From positions 335,167 through 349,117 of the forward strand of contig WELB01000033.1 of assembly GCA_009602725.1 (NCBI GenBank): a DNA stretch of 13,951 nucleotides. Direction: 5' to 3'. Shown here one piece after another: positions 1 through 7,877 of the stretch (position 1 is the first letter of the stretch; each line of letters begins with the position of its first letter). Origin of the DNA: Spirogloea muscicola. Its lineage: Eukaryota; Streptophyta; Zygnematophyceae; Spirogloeales; Spirogloeaceae. The notes beneath the pieces were generated by a model. That model did not search any database. It worked only from the letters and a program-made list of their open reading frames with translations, and was not told the origin of the DNA. The translations under genes were made by a program, and so were the position numbers.

Positions 1-118
1 CGCTCTTTCTTCTTTTCTGTTACTTAGCGCTTCCCCTGGCCCCCTTCTCGTACTCTGTTCATTCTTTTTCGGGCTGGTTGTTCCAGCCCCTATTCTCAAT
101 GGGCGAGCACTTTCTTCT
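1..118 (+). mobile_element. LINE 3' tail (copy J), body outside the window
   Basis: This is the untranslated 3' tail of a plus-strand LINE whose coding part lies before the window. Positions 16-118 match the tail of the long copy at 7899-8002 almost base for base; the only difference I see is one T in a T run. It contains the hairpin GGGCTGG-TTGTT-CCAGCCC (71-89) and the terminal box starting at about 98, ATGGGCGAGCACTTTCTTCT. Tail hairpins of this kind are known in other LINEs to be recognised by the reverse transcriptase. That role here is inference. Confidence 0.7.
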
Positions 119-368
119 GAGAGAGAGGGGGAGAGAGAGAGAGAGAGAGAGAGAGTGAGAGAGTGAGCTTAATAAAAATCAAACAGCTAGACACTACAGA
201 CGGCAGAAGGAAGCTCAGTACCCTGTTCCAGCCCCTATTCTCAATGGGCGAGCACTTTCTTCTGAGAGAGAGGGGGAGAGAGAGAGAGGGAGAGAGAGAG
301 TGAGAGAGTGAGCTTAATAAAAATCAAACAGCTAGACACTACAGACGGCAGAAGGAAGCTCAGTACCC
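79..368. repeat. 145-bp tandem duplication with GA microsatellite
   Basis: Positions 79-223 and 224-368 are direct tandem copies of 145 bp. Reading base by base I find a single mismatch (A at 144, G at 289). Each unit holds the end of the plus-strand LINE tail, a GA/GGA microsatellite (about 119-165 and 264-310), and the minus-strand tail of the next LINE copy up to its stop codon. The unit therefore spans a tail-to-tail junction between two elements and was duplicated after that junction formed. Confidence 0.92.
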
Positions 369-457
369 GCGAGTGAGCAGCAGCAAATTCAAGTAACTCG
401 CAGCTGGGAAGAAGTACTCCGTCGAGACCCAGAGGCAGCAGCCATAGCGCGGCCATG
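156..457 (-). mobile_element. LINE fragment H: RLE C-terminus and 3' tail
   Basis: On the minus strand, 457 down to 360 encodes the last residues of the LINE endonuclease ORF. It has a GRAMAAASGSR stretch, then after a frame change LNLLLLTRGY and the stop at 360-362. This parallels GRALAAASGS...SDLRLLSRGY in copy C. Downstream on the minus strand, 359 to 156 is its 3' tail, which includes AGCTTCC and TCTAGCTGT elements shared with copy D. The fragment is truncated at its 5' side near 457 and meets plus-strand fragment G head to head. Confidence 0.7.
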
Positions 458-467
458 GGTAGGCTAT

Positions 468-718
468 GACTGCACGGCGGGCCATCGACGTCGGCGGGGA
501 CAGCAAGGTGAGCTGCCCGGCTTCGATGCCACCGGGTCGCTTGCCCAGGTGTTCCGCATGCGGAAATTCATGTCCTTACATAGGTCTCAGGCTCACGCAG
601 TGCACTTGCGGGCAGGCCACGCTCTGGCAGCTACTTCTGGCTTTCGTCGGGGTGCCTCTTTTCTTCTTTTCCAGCTGCGGTTTACTCCGACTTGCGGCTG
701 CTGACTCGGGTTTACTAA
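468..718 (+). pseudogene. LINE fragment G: truncated RLE C-terminus
   Basis: The plus strand encodes a run of LINE C-terminal residues: ARRA..., then GFDATGSLAQVFRMR, LHRSQAHAVHLRAGHALAA and SGFRRGAS. It ends YSDLRLLTRVY with TAA at 716-718. The same signature occurs in copies C, D and F. At least two frame changes interrupt it, one near 515 and one near 655-665, so it cannot encode a protein. It belongs to the 'GFRRGASF...LLTRGY' subfamily with D and F. It starts within 15 bp of the inverted fragment H, a head-to-head arrangement. Confidence 0.75.
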
Positions 719-775
719 GCTCCCACTCGCTGTGGTCTGTTGCATAAGACGAAACAAACAGCTCTATGGGTTTAC

Positions 776-989
776 GGCAAGGGCTCTGAGAGGCCAGCCC
801 AACTGGATGCACAAGGTGTAAAGGGCCGAAAGTCGCCAAAACCACACAGCTATGCAAGAGACTTCAGCAAATGGGAGCTTAGTAACCCTGAGGTCAGCAG
901 ACGCTCTTGCATAGCTGTGTGGTCTTGGCGCCTTTCGGCCGTTTGGACCTTGTTCATTATTTTCGGGCTGGCCTCTCACAGCCATTGCC
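776..989. repeat. Inverted repeat of LINE tails (arms about 85 bp)
   Basis: The arms are 776-860 and 904-989, with a spacer of about 43 bp. Both carry the core CTCTTGCATAGCTGTGTGG (reversed in the left arm), then TTTCGGC, then the GGGCTGGCCTCTCA block. The spacer, read on the minus strand, contains CTGCTGACCTCAGGGTTACTAAGCTC. That matches the ORF end of fragment G, so the left arm is the minus-strand tail of another copy (L, about 776-902). The right arm is a plus-strand tail running to about 1010. The pair could fold into a long hairpin if transcribed. Confidence 0.85.
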
Positions 990-1158
990 CTACATTGGAA
1001 GAGCTGTTTCCCGATGACTGTAAGAGGGCAGTCCGACAAGAAAATATGCCAAATGGATTGAATACGGAAGGTGCGCGCACGAACACCAAACACACACCCA
1101 CACCCCCACTGAGGCTCAGGCTCATGCTTTGCACCATAATGCTGGGCGAGCTCTCTTT

Positions 1159-1505
1159 GGTGGCAGAAGGGCTTCGTATCTGCCATCTAGTATCAAGGCA
1201 TTGATTTAGCGACCTTTATGTATGACCCGTGGTTACTTTCCTGAGTGGGTCAATCTGCCGTAGGTGACGTATGTCTGTAGATGTGCTTGCCTTTTTACTT
1301 GGCCATTTGCCTTTGTTTGTTTCAAATACACGACAATTATTTCCCTAGTTAGTGGCAGAAGTGCTTAGTATTTGCCATCTGATCGAGATTAGCGACCCCT
1401 TCATGTGTTGACCCGTGTTTATTGAGCGGTTCAATCTACAGGGGGTAATGTACGTCATCAGACGTGCTTGCCGTTGTACTTGGCCACGTTGGCTTCCATT
1501 GGAGT
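1159..1505. repeat. Diverged direct repeat, offset about 192 bp
   Basis: Positions 1159-1320 and 1351-1505 are recognisable direct copies. Shared landmarks in order are GTGGCAGAAG.GCTT.GTAT, TGCCATCT, TTAGCGACC, TGACCCGTG, GGTCAATCT.C (diverged), GACGTGCTTGCC (GATGTGCTTGCC in copy 1) and ACTTGGCCA. They are clearly diverged and so older than the 145-bp duplication. I recognise no protein in either copy, and no terminal inverted repeats. Confidence 0.75.
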
Positions 1506-1527
1506 TTTACAGCAAGTTCTTCCCACA

Positions 1528-1638
1528 CACCCCACACACACGGCCACAAACGCACACGCGCACACGCACACGCACACCCGCCTCCCTCACACGAACACAC
1601 ACACCCACACATGCTCTCCCACGCGCGCACACACACTT
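1528..1638. repeat. CA/CG-interrupted microsatellite
   Basis: This is a long run of CACA and CACG units with scattered CCC and TGC interruptions. It begins about 90 bp before the start codon of the DUF2358-like gene and so lies in its promoter or 5' UTR. Open frames reading through it (His/Thr or Val/Cys/Arg repeats) are products of the repeat and are not called as genes. Confidence 0.9.
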
Positions 1639-1728
1639 GCCGCGGCTCCCGCCTGCTAGCTTTGGCTGGGCTTGTCCACCCTCAGCCTCTCCACCCTCAG
1701 CAACAGCCAGAGAGTGTCGGGTCTTCCC

Positions 1729-3061
1729 ATGGCGGCAGTAGTCCAAGGTCCACCCTCACCATCGCCAGCCGGGCCCAGCGGCTGCAGGTGGGCCCTAGGC
1801 TCAGCGAGCTACGGCACCGCGGCTCGGAGTCGCGATGTTGGAGCTGCAAGTTGCCAAAGGAGAGGACTGCGCTGGCCAGGCATCGGCAAGCCCCTGCTTC
1901 AAGCGCCGCGGTACTTGGGCTTGCCAAGTCAGCAGGCATCAGAGAGCTCGCGCCAGCAAGCCACAGTTGGCAATCGTGCTGTGGCTGGAGATCCTGACGG
2001 GCCGGCGGCTCTGGGGCGCATCATCGCGGCGCTTCGCCGAGACCTGCCGCAGCAATACGAGGCTGACATGGACTGGAATGTGTATGACAACCACGTGGTG
2101 TTTGTAGACCCCGTCACGCGTCTTCAGGTAAAGGCTAGCTGGCCAGAGCCCATCGACCAATTATGTGGTGGTGACAGCTGAGCAGATGATGCAGACATTG
2201 CCATTGCCCTTCTGCAGCGGAAGGGTGTGAGTCCAATAGGAGGGCCAGCCACGGGTCGTGTGAAGCACAGGCGGGCGCGAGCAGGTTGATAATGGCAGCA
2301 GTCGTGGCACTTGCTCCTGCTGTGCAGGGCAAGCTCCAGTATCGCGGCATGCTCTGGACATTACGGCTGCTCACTGTGGTAGCGTTCCGAGGCTCGCATG
2401 CCACATTTGACCTGCAAGCTATTCAGGAGGTCAGCAGCCTCACCCCCAGCATGTACTGCCTGACTTAGATGACAAACATTTCTGAACACACCTAACTCAA
2501 TTGCCAGCCTCGAAGCCAGTATCCTGGATTTCACGAGCCGCCCATGGTGCTCAGGGCGTAGGTGTCCTTGCAGGGGCCTGATAACACAAAACTGTATCAA
2601 AGTACGATCAGTCTTACCAGCGCTGCAAGCTTGACCACATTTTACTGCAGGTGGACCCCAGAGCTACGACTCACTCGCGGTTCAAGCCCCGGGAGGTTGG
2701 CGCTGGCGCTGTCCCTAACGCCGTGTGGGCCTTGCGAACAGTATGGGTGACCAGGGGGACGACACGCTGGGGAAAGGACTTCTCAATAAGCGGGGGTGCG
2801 CTTGCATCCAAGACCTACTGCTGATACATTCTTAGCATGCTGACATATGGCTTCTCTGAGCTTATCGATCCTTTCATGTCTGCAATCGTCTCTTGATGTC
2901 CTATGATGACGTGCATCTGACACTGTGGCTCTTTGGAAGATGCAGATGATATCTTCAGAGTAAGCAGCCATGGGTACATCCTGACGCACGAGTCAGCATG
3001 GAACGAGGACCCTCGGCATGTTTGGGAGCAATTCCGCCCCAGCATGGCGGGAGGTTTATGA
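1729..3061 (+). CDS. DUF2358-family protein, 4 exons, probably plastid-targeted
   Basis: Proposed exons are 1729-2127, 2328-2429, 2651-2795 and 2961-3061 (248 aa). The joins have compatible phases (0, 0, 1) and each intron starts GT and ends AG. The ATG at 1729 is in good context (CCCATGGCG). Residues 1-93 are rich in Ala, Ser, Arg and Gly and resemble a transit peptide. Residues 94-133 (ALRRDLPQQYE...WNVYDNHVVFVDPVTRLQ) carry the 'Y-x-x-x-V-x-F-x-DP' signature of DUF2358. Exon 2 continues GKLQYRGMLWTLR. Exons 3-4 give KDFSISGVSSHGYILTHES, matching the family's 'G-S-x-Y...G-x-I-x-H' end. The family is found in cyanobacteria, algae and plants and has an NTF2/SnoaL-like look; its biochemical function is unknown to me. 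The weakest point is the exon 2 donor (GAG|GTCAGC). Confidence 0.72.
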
Positions 3062-3499
3062 GCTACAAAACAAGGATCCTGAAATACAACACTACATAAA
3101 GAGGCCACGTCAATAAGAAGCCCTCCCCTCCTGGGAAGCACTGAGTACAGGTAGGCTAATGAGCCACTACCTTGTTACAGTAATCAGCAGTACTGGCTGT
3201 GCACGTGGAGATGGCCACCTCACCGTGCAGCCATGCTCCACAGAATCACTTTGGGGCATGTTGTGAGCGTAAGCTATTATGGATAATGCAGGCTTCTTCA
3301 CAAGATCTCAGCTTCATCTGGCTGATGAAGTTGCTTGCCTGTTCAGATCAGATGCTTTGTGGCACTCAGATCCGCACTTAAGTTGCATGATCCCAGAGGC
3401 ATAGGCTTGTGATAACAGCCCCATGCACATGAAGTCATGCTCAGCGGCCAGACCACAATTCCACAATACCATCAAGTCCCACATTGGCACCAAGCTCTG
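3062..3499. other. 3' flank of the DUF2358-like gene, no gene seen
   Basis: I see no convincing coding region or RNA gene. The stretch probably begins as the 3' UTR of the upstream gene. I find no TGTAA signal in it. The open frames are short and show no family signature. Confidence 0.5.
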
Positions 3500-3561
3500 A
3501 TACAGACCTTGTGAAGTTCTGTGGGCTGGCCTTTTCCGACTTGCCGCTGCTAGTTACTGAG
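3500..3561 (+). mobile_element. LINE remnant K: hairpin joined to ORF end
   Basis: GACCTTGTG...GTGGGCTGGCCTTTTCC is the LINE-tail hairpin region. It is followed at once by GACTTGCCGCTGCTAGTTACTGA, which matches the last codons of the LINE ORF (SDLRLL...TRGY stop) with a small deletion. So a few codons of one copy are fused to the hairpin of another. It is short, so the call rests on the combination of the two landmarks. Confidence 0.55.
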
Positions 3562-3599
3562 CAGGCATCCTTAGTGGTCTCTACGGGTTTGGACTCCTT

Positions 3600-3975
3600 C
3601 TGGACCTCTACTATTCTTTTGTGGGCTGGCTTTCACAACCCTCGCCCCCTTTCAAAGAGCGTCACTCTTTGCAGCACAGCCCTTTGTGGAGGAACTTGAT
3701 TGTGGAACAGCTGCTTTTCTCTCTGAGTAAGCCTCTTATCTTCACAGTCCCCCGCGCCCTATGGAAGAGCTCACTTCCAATCTGGAAGAGCCTACTTTTC
3801 CTCGTCTCCTCGGTATCCTCTGTCTTTGGACCTTGTCCATTCCTTTTGGGCTGGCCTTTCACAGCCACTCCCTTAATTTGAGGAGCTGTTCTCTTTTGAA
3901 CAAAGAAAGACAGCTTATCCAATGCAAGGCAATGGCTGTGGGAGGCCAAATCAATAGACCAAAGAAGGAAGACGC
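3600..3975. repeat. Cluster of LINE-tail hairpin repeats, both strands
   Basis: Three degenerate units of the tail consensus (GGACCTTGTCCATTCTTTT, GGGCTGGCCTTTCACAGCC, then GAGGAGCTGTTCTC) are visible. They lie at about 3608-3660 plus, 3831-3900 plus and 3905-3970 minus. The last two are inverted relative to each other, so 3833-3970 is a small foldback. No protein-coding call is made here; the open frames simply cross these repeats. Confidence 0.65.
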
Positions 3976-4465
3976 TTCCATGAGAGGGCGGTGGCTGGGA
4001 GAGGCCAGCCCCAAAACATTGAGTGAACAAAGGTTGGAGGGGCCGAGGTAAATCGCGAAAGCTAGCACGCATGGAATGAAGCAGCTATGCAACATTGAAG
4101 AAGTGGCAATCCCAAGGGGGGCAAGGGCTATGAAAAGCCAGCCCGAAAAGAATTGACAAAGGTTTGGAGGGGCCAAAGAGCACTTACCAGCTACAAAGGG
4201 GCCTGAAGAAGCTATGGCAGTACGGGGGGAGGATGGTCCACTCAGTAATTACGAGTGAGGAGCCTCGACATTCGGTAATCCCTGCTAAGCAGCCGCAGGT
4301 TTGAGAAACCAGAAGAAAGTGCTCGCCCGTTGAGGATAGGGGCTGGAAAAGCCAGCCCAAAAAAAAGAATGAACAGAGTACGAGAAGAAAGAAAGAGCTC
4401 GCCCATAGAAGAGAGGGGCTGGCAGAAGCCAGCCAAAAAAGAATGGACAAGATCCAAAGAGCTAC
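3976..4465 (-). repeat. Minus-strand run of LINE tails with two ORF-end scraps
   Basis: On the minus strand the hairpin consensus recurs at about 4420-4465, 4330-4385, 4118-4180 and 3985-4045. The terminal box (GGGCGAGC[AT]C followed by TTTCTTCT) appears at about 4388-4409 and 4313-4332. Between the tails, 4306-4242 on the minus strand reads SNLRLLSRDY, then RLLTRNY and a stop. These are two scraps of the LINE C-terminus in succession. This is the 3' tail of fragment D plus further nested tails. Confidence 0.65.
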
Positions 4466-4538
4466 AACAGGTGCCGAAAAGAAGGAAACCACACAGCTAG
4501 GCATCTAGACAACTAGACATGACGAAACCACAGGAAGC

Positions 4539-4912
4539 TCAATCCCGCGGGTGAGCAACATCAGGTCAGAGTAGCTCGAAGCTGGAAAAGATGCAGGCAA
4601 ACGAGACCCGGAAGCAGCAACAAGAGCACGGCCTGCGCGCGAGTGGACGGCATGAGCTAGGGAGCGTTGAAGCGACACGGAGAGCCGCATCCGGAAGACC
4701 TGGGCCAGGGAGCCGGCCGCGTTGAAGCCGGGCAGCCCCCCGGCCGCCGCTCCATGGCCTGCCGGGCAAGCCGCTGGAGGAGATCCAGCCAGCCGCTGCC
4801 ATAAGCCCCGTGGACGTCTATGGCAAGGGCCGCGAAATCATCACCTGGGGGGTGATCTGCATACTTCTGCTCCTAGCCCCGGGCCGACCGCATGCCCAGC
4901 GGTCGCCGCCGA
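4539..4912 (-). pseudogene. LINE fragment D: RLE C-terminal third
   Basis: The minus strand shows, in order, EQKYADHPPGDDF, LAIDVHGAYGSGWLDLLQRLARQA, then after a frame change AAGSLAQVFRMRLSVSLQRSLAHA, RAGRALVAASGSR and SYSDLMLLTRG. These follow the C-terminus of copy C (LKYADHPREDEFF to LLSRGY). Breaks are a stop codon before EQKY, a frameshift near 4735, and loss of the normal stop frame at the end (GGGATTGA where C has GGTTACTGA). The 5' end is truncated at about 4912, where the minus-strand tail of fragment E begins. Its own tail continues into 4330-4538. Confidence 0.85.
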
Positions 4913-5053
4913 CTTGGAGGGAGAAGGGGGCCAGGGGAAGCGCTAAGAAAAACAAGCACACAAAGAAATAAAGCAGAAACTGGGCTCCTGGTAGCGGGTC
5001 CCCAGGCCAGCGCCAGAGGCCGTACGGAGGGCACGACCGGCACGCAGATGCTG
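4913..5053 (-). pseudogene. LINE fragment E: ORF end and partial tail
   Basis: On the minus strand, 5053-4978 matches the 'RAGRALAAASGSGQGTHFQEP' part of copy B/C at the DNA level (for example TGGCCTGGGGACCC...CCAGGAGCCCAG). About 45 bp containing the last codons and the stop are missing. The tail TTTCTTTGTGTGCTTGTTTT, then CTTCCCCTGGCCCCCTTCTC, runs to about 4913. Fragment D starts there, so E and D are head to tail on the minus strand. At its other end E lies head to head with plus-strand segment A. Confidence 0.75.
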
Positions 5054-5059
5054 CTGAGG

Positions 5060-5228
5060 GGTGCATACGACCGCTCACAGCCAGCCCAATGTGCCACCAA
5101 GGTTGGGTATGCGGTCGCCTGCGCCGCTCGGGCTAAAGAGTTCAAGTACGCCGACCATCCGCGGGAAGACGAGTACTTCCCGTTGGCAATTGACACCCAT
5201 GGGCTGCTGGCCGCTGGGGGGCTCGGGG
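5060..5228 (+). pseudogene. LINE segment A: internal RLE fragment
   Basis: It encodes AYDRSQPAQCATKVGYAVACAARAKEFKYADHPREDEYFPLAIDTHG and ends abruptly near GGGGGGCTCG, where segment B begins. It corresponds to 7465-7625 of copy C and to 5490-5645 of segment B, with roughly ten differences over about 155 bp from B by my count. A is therefore either the remnant of a partial internal tandem duplication (period about 425 bp) or a separate truncated insertion. Confidence 0.8.
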
Positions 5229-6010
5229 CGAGCGAGGAGCCGAGTCTGGGGAGCTGGCCGCTCATGTTCTGCGCTGCGCCCACGGCGGCGAGCGGACAGC
5301 GGCCCACGACCGCCTCCGCAATGCGATGCATGGCATCCTGGTGGAGGCTGGCTTCTCGGTGGCAGCGGAGCACTCCGGCGTCATGCCGCTCCAGGAAAGG
5401 GCCGATGGTCTCCACGCCCGTTGCGTAGACCTGGTGGCCACCCCACAGGCCGGCAGGCCACGTCTTCTCCTGGACGTGGTGACCACCGACGCATACGACC
5501 GCTCACACCCCAGCCCAATGTGCCACCAAGGCTGGGTATACGGGCGCCTGCGCCGCTCGGGCTAAAGAGCTCAAGTACGCCGACCATCCGCGGGAAGACG
5601 AGTTCTTCCCATTGGCAATTGACACCCACGGAGCGCTGGCCGCTCGGTGGCTCGAGCTGCTCACCCAGCTCGCCCGCCACATTATCGCCCGTCGCTTCCA
5701 TGGGGAGCCGGTAGTCTTTCCTGCAGACGGGTCGCTGGCGCAAGTGTATCGTATGCGCCTGGCTGTCTCGCTGCAGAGGTCTATGGCCCGCGCGCTGCAC
5801 CTTCGTGCCGGCAGAGCCCTCGCTGCTGCCTCTGGCTCTGGCCAGGGGACCCACTTCCAGGAGCCTAGTATCTCTGATCTGCGGCTGCTTTGCAGGGGTT
5901 ACTGAGTGATTCGAAGCTGCTTTGTTTCTTTGTGTGCTTGTTTTTTTTAGCACTTTTCCTGGCCCCCTTCTCGTACTCTATTCATTATTTTTTGGGCTGG
6001 CTTTTCTAGC
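5229..6010 (+). pseudogene. LINE segment B: zinc knuckle, RLE and 3' tail
   Basis: Coding homology runs from about 5229 to the TGA at 5903-5905. It reads GELAAHVLRCAHGGERTAAHDRLR, AGFSVAAEHSGVMP, RADGLHARCVDLVA, LLLDVVTTDAYDRS, then AKELKYADHPREDEFFPLAIDTHG, and finally SDLRLLCRGY. A one-base insertion near 5507 (CACACCCCAGCC, versus CACACCCAGCC in C) shifts the frame. The first cysteines of the knuckle are lost at the 5' truncation. The tail (5906-6010) runs GATTCGAAGCTGCTTTG, CTTTGTGTGCTTG and CTGGCCCCCTTCTCGTACTC, and stops inside the hairpin (GGGCTGGCTTTTCTAGC). Copy C starts there. Not functional alone. Confidence 0.88.
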
Positions 6011-7877
6011 TTGGGGTACGGTCAGCCCAGCGACCTCCTCTGGCGGACAGGGGGAGATCAAGTGGAGGTCCTGCAGTCCCAAGCGGGCACGCGGCAAGGA
6101 GACCCCCTCGCCGGCTTCTACTTTGCGCTCGCTCACCACCGGGCCCTGCAGGCAACCGCCGCGGCACACCCAGGAGTCCTACTCCTTCGCGGACGACACC
6201 ACCATCGTCGGCCCTCCGGAAGACGTGGCGGCGGCCTTCATCACCCTTGAGCTGCAGCTGGCCACCCTCGGCCTGTCCACCCGGGCGTCAAAGTGCGCGG
6301 CCTGGTCTCCCAGCGGCCTCCCACCCAACCTGACGCTGCCCACCGGCTGCCAAACTCCAGCAGATGGCTTCACCCTGCTGGGGGTCCCCATCAGCGCGCC
6401 GTCCTTCGTGGAGGGGCAGCTGCGAGCCCGCCTGGCGGAGCACCTTCAGCCTGCGGCCCGGCTTCCCGAGCTGGACGACATGCAACTATCGCTGGCCATG
6501 TTGACCAGGGCCATTGGGCAGCGGCCCCAGTACCTGACGCGGGCCACTCCGCCGTCCCCTGGGGCGTTGGCAGCGTATGCAGATTTCGATGCAAGCATGG
6601 TGGCGAGCTTGGCGGCCCTGGTCCGCCACCAGGGCTTCCTCCAGTCGCCAGCAGCTATCCACCAGGCGGCGCTACCCCTCAGCCACGGTGGTCTCGGCCT
6701 GCGCCCGCTCGCTCGTTCTTGCCGGGCGGCATACCTCGGCAGCTGGGCGCAGACTGCCGCCTCCGTGGCCCAGCGCTTCTTGGTCCACGGCCGGCGGGCA
6801 CTGGAGCAGGCGGTGGCGGAGGTCGACATGGGCCCGCTGCCGTTCCAGGTGTCGCTTCGCTCCGCCCACCAGGAGCTGCTCGCGGCGCACCCGGACCTGG
6901 CCGGCCAGGCGGTATCCTTTGCGCACCTCGCGCACACCGCCGACTTGCGCGTCCAAGCGCGCATCGCGGCAGTGGTCGACAAGGCCGCCTACACCACCGC
7001 CGTGCTCCAGCTCCCCGAGGCCGACTTGCGCGGGCGCGCGAGACTCCACTCGGCCTCTTCCCCGGGGGCTGCGGCGTGGCTCCAGGCCCTCCCCCTCTAC
7101 GACGCCCTCACCCTCCCGGACGAGGTATTCCGAAGTGCCGTCCACCGGCTCCTGGGCCTACTGCCGCCATGTCTCCAGGGTGTGCGTCAATGTGAGTGTG
7201 GCGAGCGCGGGACCGAGCCTGGAGAGCTGGCTGCTCATGTTCTGCGCTGTTCCCACGGCGGAGAGCGGACAGCGGCCCACGACCGCCTCCGCGACGTAAT
7301 GCATGGCATCCTGTTGGAGGCTGGTTTCTCCGTGGCAGCAGAGCACTCCGGAATCATGCCAATCCAGCACAGGGCCGACGGTCTCCATGCCAGGCGTGTA
7401 GACCTGGTGGCCACCCGACAGGCCGGCGGGCCACGTCTTCTCCTGGACGTGGTGACTACTGATGCCTATGACCGCTCACACCCAGCCAAATGTGCCACCA
7501 CGGCTGGGTATGCGGTCGCCTGCGCTGCTCGGGCCAAAGAGCTGAAGTACGCGGATCATCCGCGGGAAGACGAGTTCTTCCCGTTGGCCATCGACACACA
7601 TGGGGCGCTGGGCGCTCGGTGGCTCGAGCTGCTCACCCAGCTCGCCCGCCACACCATCGCCCGGCGCTTCCATGGGGAGCCGGTTGACTTCCCTGCAGCC
7701 GGGTCGCTGGCGCAAGTGTATCGAATGCGCCTGGCCGTCTCGCTGCAGAGGTCCATGGCCCGGGCGCTGCACCTTCGTGCCGGCAGAGCCCTCGCTGCTG
7801 CCTCTGGCTCTGGCCAGGGGACCCACTTCCAGGAGCCCAGCATCTCTGATCTGCGGCTGCTTAGCAGGGGTTACTGA
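6011..7877 (+). pseudogene. LINE copy C: 5'-truncated RT-RLE ORF
   Basis: This is the longest element here. RT motif B (AGTRQGDPLAG, 6083-6115) is in one frame. RT motif C (SFADDTTIVG, from 6183) and everything after it is in another, so a frameshift lies at about 6165-6180. From there the frame is open for about 565 codons to TGA at 7875-7877. In order: FADD; motif D-like LSTRASKCAAWSPSG; motif E-like GFTLLGVPI; a thumb/linker region; a zinc knuckle (C-x-C-x12-H-x3-C, 7191-7250); and an RLE of the PD-(D/E)xK type with RADGLHARRVD, LLLDVV and AKELKY. The palm motifs before B, the 5' part and any APE domain are absent. RLE-bearing LINEs include R2/CRE/NeSL-type clades and Dualen/RandI of Chlamydomonas; which clade this belongs to cannot be settled here. 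Confidence 0.9.

Noticed and set aside
71-89. GGGCTGG-TTGTT-CCAGCCC as a bacterial rho-independent terminator
   Set aside because: It recurs as part of the LINE 3' tail in a eukaryotic context, and no T tract follows the stem.
1436-1746. Open frames across the CA repeat on both strands
   Set aside because: Low-complexity translation of a microsatellite.
3662-4176. Minus- and plus-strand frames of 100-136 codons with recurring 'AVRGQPK' or 'GLASHSHC'-like phrases
   Set aside because: The recurring phrases are translations of the LINE-tail hairpin repeat, not a protein family.
5922-6170. N-terminal part of the 651-codon plus-strand frame ending at 7877
   Set aside because: It starts in the tail of copy B and reads RT motif B in the wrong frame. 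The correct RT frame before about 6165 is a different one, so the first 80 or so residues are not element protein.
6577-7299. Other long frames on both strands inside copy C (for example 6293-7195 plus and 6446-6982 minus)
   Set aside because: These are shadows of the RT-RLE frame in GC-rich DNA, with Arg/Pro/Ser-rich products and no motifs.
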